Assembly: GCA_041655055.1 (NCBI GenBank) | Contig: JBBAGE010000119.1 | Span: 1 to 7,359, forward strand | Origin: JBBAGE01 sp041655055 | GTDB taxonomy: Bacteria > Pseudomonadota > Alphaproteobacteria > Rhodobacterales > Rhodobacteraceae | Reading direction: 5' to 3' | Length of the DNA: 7,359 nucleotides | In this document: piece by piece, positions 1 through 4,615 of the stretch | Position numbering within the stretch: position 1 is the stretch's first letter | Layout: every line of letters begins with the position of its first letter | Position numbers and translations under genes: made by a program | Notes under the pieces: model-generated | What the model was told of the DNA's origin: nothing | The model's database searches: none | What the model saw: the letters and a program-made list of their open reading frames with translations, nothing else

Positions 1-801
1 AAATGCCATCAACCCGGCAATCAGCGCCGGCATCTGATCCAGCGGGATCATGTTCGGCCCGTCTGATGGCGCGGTATCGGGCGCTTCATGCGTTTCAATG
101 AACACCGCCGCAATGCCCAGCGAAACGGCTGCGCGCGCCATCACCGGGGCAAATTCGCGCTGCCCGCCCGATGCGCCGCCAAGCCCGCCGGGTTGTTGCA
201 CCGAATGGGTGGCATCCATCACCACCGGATAGCCGCCCTTCATCATTTCGGGCAGCGCGCGCATATCGGCGACCAGCGTGTTATAGCCAAACGATGTGCC
301 GCGTTCGGTCAAAAGGATGCGGGTGTTGCCGGTGCTTGCCACCTTGTCCACGACATTGTGGATATCCCACGGTGCCAGGAACTGGCCCTTTTTGATATTG
401 ACCACCGCGCCGCTTTCGCCGGCGGCGATCAGCAGGTCGGTCTGGCGGCACAAAAACGCCGGGATCTGGATCACATCGACCGCGGCCGCAGCAATGGCGC
501 ATTGTTCGGCCGTGTGGATATCGGTCAGCGTCGGCACGCCAAGCGCATCACGCACGCCCGCCAGTATCCGCAGCCCGGCATCAATCCCCACCCCGCGCCT
601 GCCCGAAAGCGAGGTGCGGTTTGCCTTGTCGAACGATCCTTTGAAGATGAACTGCGCACCGACGGCGGCACAGGCATCGCGCATCCGCCCCGCGATCATC
701 TGCGCGTGATCCGCGCTTTCAAGCTGGCATGGCCCCGCGATCACGGTCAGCGGGCGGTCATTGCCGACGCGCAGCGCGCCGATCTCGATCTCTTTCATCA
801 T
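1..801 (-). CDS. kdsA: 3-deoxy-8-phosphooctulonate synthase (Kdo-8-phosphate synthase), 3' end cut by window edge
   Basis: Cytoplasmic aldolase-type enzyme that condenses phosphoenolpyruvate with arabinose-5-phosphate to give Kdo-8-phosphate, the committed step to Kdo for LPS and capsule linkers. The 267 visible codons run open to the window edge; the family is about 280 residues, so only the last dozen or so are missing. Family motifs seen: GPCQLES (23-29), FKGSFDKANRTS (53-64), TDIH (93-96), NIKKGQF (135-141), DATHSVQQPGG (196-206), IETHEAPD (235-242) and SDGPNM (246-251). Cys25 in GPC, where the E. coli enzyme has Asn, marks the metal-dependent class. Cys25, His199, Glu236 and Asp247 have exactly the spacing of the Aquifex metal ligands Cys11, His185, Glu222 and Asp233 (family knowledge). 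The start at 801 overlaps the stop of the capsule-export gene as ATGA, implying translational coupling; a second Met follows immediately at 798. Confidence 0.96.
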   Translation of the reverse strand, partial: MMKEIEIGALRVGNDRPLTVIAGPCQLESADHAQMIAGRMRDACAAVGAQFIFKGSFDKANRTSLSGRRGVGIDAGLRILAGVRDALGVPTLTDIHTAEQCAIAAAAVDVIQIPAFLCRQTDLLIAAGESGAVVNIKKGQFLAPWDIHNVVDKVASTGNTRILLTERGTSFGYNTLVADMRALPEMMKGGYPVVMDATHSVQQPGGLGGASGGQREFAPVMARAAVSLGIAAVFIETHEAPDTAPSDGPNMIPLDQMPALIAGLMAF

Positions 802-2360
802 GCCGATACCTGTTCACGCAGAACCGAGGCTGTCAACGATGCCATCAGGTAAATCCCCGAAAAGATAAGAAATGCCAAAAGCGTATTTTCAAATTTGCGC
901 GGATAGCGGGCCTGATCGGGGGCCACGGGGCTGACCCCTTCAGAGAGATAGCGCACCTGGCGGTTTGCCTCGATCCGGGCGGTTTCAAGCTGTTGCAGCG
1001 CCTGTTGCATCATCAACTGGCGGGTTTGCAGATCCACCTCGGCCACGCGCAATTCCGATGTGATCCGCGCCAGCGATGCGTTCGATGCACTGCCCGATGT
1101 CATCTGCCCGCGCAGCTCGGCGATGATCCGTTCCAGCCGCCCGATATCGCCCTGCACCCCATCGACGCGCGCCTGATTGGGGCTGCGGTTATCCAGCAAC
1201 TGGCTAAGCTGCAGGCGCTTTTCCTGAAGCTGGATTTCAAAGGTGCTGATCTGGCCCATCAACGCCCCGCTTTCGGATGCGGGGTCGAGCACGCCCATCT
1301 GTTCTTGCAATTCGACCACGCGCATCTGGGCCTCGATCATCCGGGCCTCGGCGTTTTCATAGCTGGCGGTCGCGCCCTGCATCTGATCCTCGCGCAGGCG
1401 CTGGGTCAGATGATCGACGCGTTCTTCGGCATAATCGATCAGGGCGCGGGAATAGGCGGTGCTGATGGCGGGATCGGCGGCCACGACCTCCATCTTGATG
1501 ATGCCCTCGGTGGGATCATAGCCGATGGTCACGTTCTTGCGGTAAAGGGCATAGGCCTCTTCGTTGGTGGCATCGGCGGGCAGGCGCTGGATCTGGTCGA
1601 TGGCGGGATCGCTGAAATGCGCCTTGAACCCGATATCGGCATCAAGCCGCAACATCGCATCGCGCGACTGCAGATAGCTTTGCACAGCGATACTGTCTTG
1701 GGATGTGGCAAAGCTGGTGCCCGAAAAAAGCCCCCCCAGCGCGCCGCCGGCGGCGGGTTCGGCCTGTTGGATCACGAATTCGGAATTCGACGCATACATG
1801 GGTGTGGCGATATTATAGTAATAATAGCCCGTCAGCAGTGTCGGCACCATGACGAAAAACGCCAGCCGCGTTATCAACAGCAGCAGTTTGCGCCGCCGCC
1901 TGCGGGCGATATCGCGCTGGATCTGGGTGATTTCCTGTTCGCGCCGGGCCTGATCATAAATCGTGTTGGGCGCGGGCAATTGCGACATCATCGGATTGCG
2001 TTGCGGCAATTGCGCGCTGGCAGCGTCATTCGCGGGCCGGACCAGCTCTAGCAGCGTTTCACGGCGGAACGGATCGATCCCTTGCGCGCGCAACAGCCGC
2101 ACCGCGTCATGATCGGATGCCGCCGCGATGCCGCGTTTTTGCGCGATCCGGCGGGCCATGCGCAACTGGCGCGCGGAAAGCCCCTCGGCCTCGATCGAGG
2201 CCAGATCATCAGCGGCGGCCCGTTTGGGCGGGGTTATGGGGCCAAGCCCCTCGAACCCGTCGCCATCCTGGGCAAAGGGCATCGGTTCGGCCGGGGCGGC
2301 GGCAGCGTGCAAGGCATCGGGGCGAATGCGAAATTTTCTAGCTTTGGGCTTGGTAGTCAT
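798..2360 (-). CDS. kpsE: Capsule polysaccharide export inner-membrane protein, KpsE/BexC/CtrB family, with long N-terminal extension
   Basis: A 520-residue polysaccharide co-polymerase-type protein expected to link the ABC exporter in the inner membrane to the periplasmic and outer-membrane channel. A cytoplasmic N-terminal region (1-155) ends in a basic stretch (ARRRRRK, 152-158). A first membrane helix (about 159-181) follows, then a periplasmic domain with a chain-length-determinant-like start (about 188-300), long coiled-coil stretches (about 315-470), a proline motif (SPVAPDQARYPRK, 477-489) and a second membrane helix (about 493-513) with a short cytoplasmic tail. This TM-coil-TM layout and the YPR motif before TM2 are typical of KpsE. 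The family is usually about 380 residues; the excess is N-terminal. The start at 2360 is preceded by AAGG six bases away and lies inside the end of the upstream ATPase gene (23-bp overlap). An in-frame ATG at 2534 is rejected because its extra residues are only a shadow of the ATPase gene. Confidence 0.88.
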   Translation of the reverse strand: MTTKPKARKFRIRPDALHAAAAPAEPMPFAQDGDGFEGLGPITPPKRAAADDLASIEAEGLSARQLRMARRIAQKRGIAAASDHDAVRLLRAQGIDPFRRETLLELVRPANDAASAQLPQRNPMMSQLPAPNTIYDQARREQEITQIQRDIARRRRRKLLLLITRLAFFVMVPTLLTGYYYYNIATPMYASNSEFVIQQAEPAAGGALGGLFSGTSFATSQDSIAVQSYLQSRDAMLRLDADIGFKAHFSDPAIDQIQRLPADATNEEAYALYRKNVTIGYDPTEGIIKMEVVAADPAISTAYSRALIDYAEERVDHLTQRLREDQMQGATASYENAEARMIEAQMRVVELQEQMGVLDPASESGALMGQISTFEIQLQEKRLQLSQLLDNRSPNQARVDGVQGDIGRLERIIAELRGQMTSGSASNASLARITSELRVAEVDLQTRQLMMQQALQQLETARIEANRQVRYLSEGVSPVAPDQARYPRKFENTLLAFLIFSGIYLMASLTASVLREQVSA

Positions 2361-2997
2361 AAAGCGCCTTCGCCTTTTCCAGCGTGTCGAACATATACAA
2401 TTGCCCGTCGCGCAGCACGGCTGCGGAGTGGCAGAACTTTTCCAGCGTCTGGGCCTGATGCGATACCACAACCACGGTCGTGCGTTCCAGCCGTTCGCGC
2501 ATGATCGCCCCGGCCTTGCGGTTGAATTCGACATCGGTGGTGGCGGGCATGCCCTCGTCGATCAGATACATGTCGAAATCAAGCGCCAGCAGCAGCGCGA
2601 AATTCAGCCGCGATTTCATCCCCGCCGACAGCGTGCCCACGGGCATGTCGAAATATTCGTCGATATCCACCAGCCAGCGGCAAAAGGCTTCGACATAATC
2701 GGGATCAAGCGCATAAAGCCGGGCGATGAAGCGCACATTTTCGCGCGCCGTATGCCGGCTGACCATCCCGCCCATGAACCCGAGCGGAAAGGAAATGCGC
2801 GCACTGCGGCGGATCTGCCCCTCATCGGGTTGTTCCAGCCCGGCCATCATGTTGATGACCGTGGTCTTGCCCGTGCCATTGGGCGCCAGAATCCCCAGCG
2901 AGCGGCCCCGTTCCACCCGAAAAGACGCGCGATCAAGGATCACCTTGCGCTGCTTTCCCGTCCAGAATGATTTCGACACGTTGTAAAATTCAAGCAT
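2338..2997 (-). CDS. kpsT: Capsule polysaccharide ABC transporter ATP-binding protein, KpsT/BexA/CtrD family
   Basis: A 219-residue ATPase, the usual KpsT length, that would power export of capsular polysaccharide across the inner membrane with a KpsM-type permease. Visible motifs: Walker A APNGTGKTT (38-46), a SFPLGFMGG segment (69-77) where typical ABC proteins carry the Q-loop, a signature region LSAGMKSR (123-130), Walker B MYLIDE (143-148) with Asp147 and the catalytic Glu148, and the switch histidine in VVVSH (His180). The SFPLGF segment and the SAGM/SSGM-type signature are hallmarks of the capsule and O-antigen exporter group. The first Walker A glycine is Ala38. It is the first gene of the minus-strand operon; no permease gene is adjacent. 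The start at 2997 gives the expected N-terminus (MLEFYNVSKSF) but has no good Shine-Dalgarno directly upstream; see the leader ORF overlapping this start. Confidence 0.9.
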   Translation of the reverse strand: MLEFYNVSKSFWTGKQRKVILDRASFRVERGRSLGILAPNGTGKTTVINMMAGLEQPDEGQIRRSARISFPLGFMGGMVSRHTARENVRFIARLYALDPDYVEAFCRWLVDIDEYFDMPVGTLSAGMKSRLNFALLLALDFDMYLIDEGMPATTDVEFNRKAGAIMRERLERTTVVVVSHQAQTLEKFCHSAAVLRDGQLYMFDTLEKAKALYDYQAQS

Positions 2998-3028
2998 CTT
3001 GGGCCCGGCCTGCGAAACAGCCTTTCAT
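2990..3028 (-). other. Possible 12-codon leader ORF overlapping the kpsT start
   Basis: An ATG at 3028 opens a 12-codon frame, MKGCFAGRAQDA, whose TGA stop (2992-2990) lies inside the first codons of kpsT, giving an 8-base overlap with its ATG. A weak GAAG lies about seven bases upstream. Because kpsT lacks a clear ribosome-binding site of its own, the small ORF could deliver ribosomes by coupling. This is an inference from geometry only; a chance ORF this short is common. Confidence 0.25.
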
Positions 3029-3090
3029 TTTATCTTCAATAGGGTGAATTCATGCGCTGCGATAGTCCGAACACTCCTGCAATTGTCGTG

Positions 3091-3109
3091 GATAATGCTT
3101 ATCATCACA
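3091..3109. promoter_or_regulatory. Fur-box-like dyad operator candidate
   Basis: GATAATGCTTATC (3091-3103) is a perfect 5-3-5 inverted repeat. The 19 bases 3091-3109 match the classical Fur-box consensus (three GATAAT-type hexamers) at 14 of 19 positions by my count. In Rhodobacterales, Fur-family proteins often act as manganese or iron regulators (Mur, Irr), so the true regulator is uncertain. The site overlaps the best -10 candidates for both neighbouring genes. Confidence 0.35.
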
Positions 3110-3132
3110 GGCGTTGCCACTATGTTAACGCC
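3110..3132. repeat. Inverted repeat GGCGTT-N11-AACGCC
   Basis: GGCGTT (3110-3115) and AACGCC (3127-3132) are perfect complementary arms six bases long, separated by 11 bases, so the arm centres lie 17 bases apart, about 1.6 helical turns. That suits a dimeric helix-turn-helix regulator. It abuts the Fur-like dyad and overlaps the candidate minus-strand -35. No specific regulator is recognised. Confidence 0.3.
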
Positions 3133-3176
3133 GTGGTGGTAAATTGCGGGCCTGTCCTGGGCGCGGCTGCCATGTG

Positions 3177-3183
3177 AAAGGGG
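3177..3183 (+). promoter_or_regulatory. Ribosome-binding site of the SseB-family gene
   Basis: AAAGGGG lies seven bases before the ATG at 3191 and sets that ATG as the start, over an in-frame TTG two codons upstream (3185) that sits too close to the site to be used. Confidence 0.7.
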
Positions 3184-3190
3184 CTTGCAG

Positions 3191-3976
3191 ATGAATGAAA
3201 CGACCGTGCTTGACCGCGCCCATGCCGCGATGGAGGCCGCGCTCGGCGATGATACCGCCCGGCTGCAGTTTTATGAGCGGCTGGCCGATGGCGAATTGTT
3301 CATCTTGCTCGACTCTGATGCCGAAGGGCAGACCATCGCGCCCCAGATCTTCACGGTCGAGGATACGCGCTACGTGCTGGTCTTCGATCGCGAATCGCGG
3401 CTTGCAGAATTTGTCGGCGGGCCCGCGCCCTATGCGGCGATGTCGGGGCGCAATCTGGCGGCGATGATGGCGGGGCAGGATATCGGGCTTGGGGTCAATC
3501 TGGGCGTGGCGCCTTCGGAGATCCTGATCCCGGCGGGGGCGGTGGATTGGCTGCATGAAACGCTGGGCCATGTTCCCGTGCAGATCGAGGCCCGGCCCGT
3601 CGAAATCCGCGCACCCGCGGGGCTGCCGCAGGCTTTGGTGGCGGCGCTGGATACGAAGCTCGCGATTGCGGGGGGGCTGGCGCGGATCGCCTATCTGGCG
3701 GGGGTCACCTATGACGGTGGCCGGATCGGGCATTTGCTGGGCTTTGTCGATGTGGTGCCGGGGGCCGAGGAAACGCTGGCGCGGCTGGCGGGCGAGGCGC
3801 TGACCTTTTCGGGGCTTGAGGCGGGCGAAATGGATGTCGGTTTTTTTGCCCCATCCGATCCGGTTTGCGCGCGGCTGGCGCGGGTGGCGCTGCGTTTCGA
3901 TCTGCCGGCGCCGGTCGTGGAGGCAGGCCCCGGCGCCCCCGGCACCGATCCCGATCGCCCGCCCCGGTTGCGTTAG
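3191..3976 (+). CDS. SseB-family protein
   Basis: A 261-residue soluble protein with no signal peptide or membrane helix. The N-terminal half resembles the SseB N-terminal domain: an LxDGELFILLD-like strand (32-41), a TVEDTRYVLVFDRESRLAEF-type segment (55-74), a GRNLAAMMA helix (87-94) and a GLGVNLGVAPSEILIP segment (99-114). The C-terminal half (about 120-240) has alternating strands and helices without a motif I recognise, and the tail (about 239-261) is rich in proline and glycine. SseB-family proteins are widespread and mostly uncharacterised; E. coli SseB was named for enhanced serine sensitivity and should not be confused with the Salmonella type III translocon protein of the same name. 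A T7 run (3841-3847) encodes Phe-Phe in a GC-rich gene. It is divergent from the capsule operon and 44 bases ahead of the UDG-like gene, with which it is probably cotranscribed. No function is assigned. Confidence 0.8.
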   Translation: MNETTVLDRAHAAMEAALGDDTARLQFYERLADGELFILLDSDAEGQTIAPQIFTVEDTRYVLVFDRESRLAEFVGGPAPYAAMSGRNLAAMMAGQDIGLGVNLGVAPSEILIPAGAVDWLHETLGHVPVQIEARPVEIRAPAGLPQALVAALDTKLAIAGGLARIAYLAGVTYDGGRIGHLLGFVDVVPGAEETLARLAGEALTFSGLEAGEMDVGFFAPSDPVCARLARVALRFDLPAPVVEAGPGAPGTDPDRPPRLR

Positions 3977-3993
3977 CGGCGGCGGCTTTTCCC

Positions 3994-4008
3994 GGTGCGC
4001 AGAGCACC
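3994..4008 (+). repeat. Small hairpin between the SseB-family and UDG-like genes
   Basis: GGTGC (3994-3998) and GCACC (4004-4008) form a perfect five-base stem with a five-base loop in the 44-base gap. No T-tract follows (TATATCTAGG comes next), so it is not a standard intrinsic terminator. It might modulate read-through or hide the weak ribosome-binding site of the next gene. Confidence 0.25.
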
Positions 4009-4020
4009 TATATCTAGGCC

Positions 4021-4611
4021 ATGGATGATCCCCTTGTTGCCGAGATTTCGGCCTGCCGCCTTTGCGCCGCACGTTTTGCCGTCACAGCCACCGCCCATGC
4101 GCCGCGCCCGGTGCCGTGGTTTGCGCTGGGTGCGCGTATCTTGATTGCCGGGCAGGCGCCGGGGATGCGGGTGCATCAAACGGGGCGGCCTTTTTCGGAT
4201 GCCTCGGGGGTGCGGCTGCGCCAATGGCTGGGGATGAGCGAGGCGGAATTCTATGACCGCGCGCGGGTGGCGATCGTGCCGATGGCGTTCTGCTTTCCGG
4301 GTTATGATGCCAAGGGCGCGGATCTGCCGCCGCCGCCCATCTGCGCCGCCACATGGCGGGCGCGGGTGATCGCGGCGCTGCCTGATCTGCGGCTGACGCT
4401 GCTGGTGGGGGGGCATGCGCATCGCTGGCATCTGGGCACGCGCGCTGGGGTGACCCAGACTGTGGCGGGCTGGCGCGATCATGCGCCTGATGTTTTCGCG
4501 CTGCCGCATCCGTCGTGGCGCAATACCGGATGGCTGCGCAAGAACCCGTGGTTCGAGGCCGATGTTTTGCCAGAGCTGCGCGCGCGGGTGCGCGATATTT
4601 ATGCCGATTGA
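4021..4611 (+). CDS. Uracil-DNA glycosylase superfamily protein with putative iron-sulfur cysteines
   Basis: A 196-residue cytoplasmic protein of the UDG fold, presumed to remove damaged bases such as uracil from DNA. Motif 1 is GQAPGMRVHQTGRPF (44-58), close to the GEAPG...GRPF of family 4 and GLAPG...GRPF of family 5. Motif 2 is LPHPSWRN (161-168), matching the HPS loop. Four cysteines are placed as in iron-sulfur UDGs: Cys12-x2-Cys15 near the N-terminus, then Cys91 and Cys108, 17 apart. The FCFPGYDAKGADLPPPPIC region (90-108) belongs to a widespread group usually annotated only as 'uracil-DNA glycosylase family protein'. Gln45 replaces the Glu of family 4, so substrate and activity are uncertain. 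The ribosome-binding site is weak, but the ATG at 4021 gives the expected CxxC-proximal N-terminus. It lies 44 bases after the SseB-family gene and ends four bases from the convergent rodA. Confidence 0.85.
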   Translation: MDDPLVAEISACRLCAARFAVTATAHAPRPVPWFALGARILIAGQAPGMRVHQTGRPFSDASGVRLRQWLGMSEAEFYDRARVAIVPMAFCFPGYDAKGADLPPPPICAATWRARVIAALPDLRLTLLVGGHAHRWHLGTRAGVTQTVAGWRDHAPDVFALPHPSWRNTGWLRKNPWFEADVLPELRARVRDIYAD

Positions 4612-4615
4612 TGCC

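Larger units (their letters stand above)
2998..3190. promoter_or_regulatory. Divergent promoter region between the capsule operon and the SseB-family gene
   Basis: A 193-bp non-coding gap between genes transcribed away from each other, clearly richer in A+T than its surroundings, so both promoters are expected here. Candidate minus-strand elements are GTGGCA (3120-3115), a 17-base spacer and CATTAT (3097-3092), each 4/6 to the sigma-70 consensus. A candidate plus-strand pair is CGAACA (3068-3073), a 17-base spacer and GATAAT (3091-3096; 5/6 at the -10). Both -10 candidates fall in the same GATAATGCTTATC dyad, so a protein bound there could block both directions. The hexamers are weak and the assignments are guesses; that the gap carries promoters is nearly certain. 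Confidence 0.6.

Noticed and set aside
88..852. 254-codon open frame on the plus strand opposite kdsA
   Set aside because: The minus strand encodes an almost complete KdsA with all metal ligands; this frame is its shadow.
729..2051. 440-codon open frame on the plus strand opposite kpsE
   Set aside because: It lies antisense to a well-supported gene, its protein is rich in His/Gly/Arg with no recognisable motif, and long antisense frames are expected in GC-rich DNA.
2361..2534. 58-residue N-terminal extension of the KpsE-like protein using the ATG at 2534
   Set aside because: The extra segment lies wholly within kpsT in another frame, is Arg/Cys/Trp-rich, and the ATG at 2360 has a suitable ribosome-binding site.
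3841..3847. T7 run in the SseB-family gene as a programmed slippage site or terminator
   Set aside because: No stem precedes it as in an intrinsic terminator, and the frame continues sensibly through it for about 40 codons.
3994..4018. Intrinsic terminator after the SseB-family gene
   Set aside because: The stem is only five base pairs and no T-tract follows.
3125..4072. 315-codon open frame on the minus strand opposite the SseB-family gene
   Set aside because: Arg/Pro/His/Gln-rich shadow composition with no motifs; the plus-strand gene has a good ribosome-binding site and family similarity.
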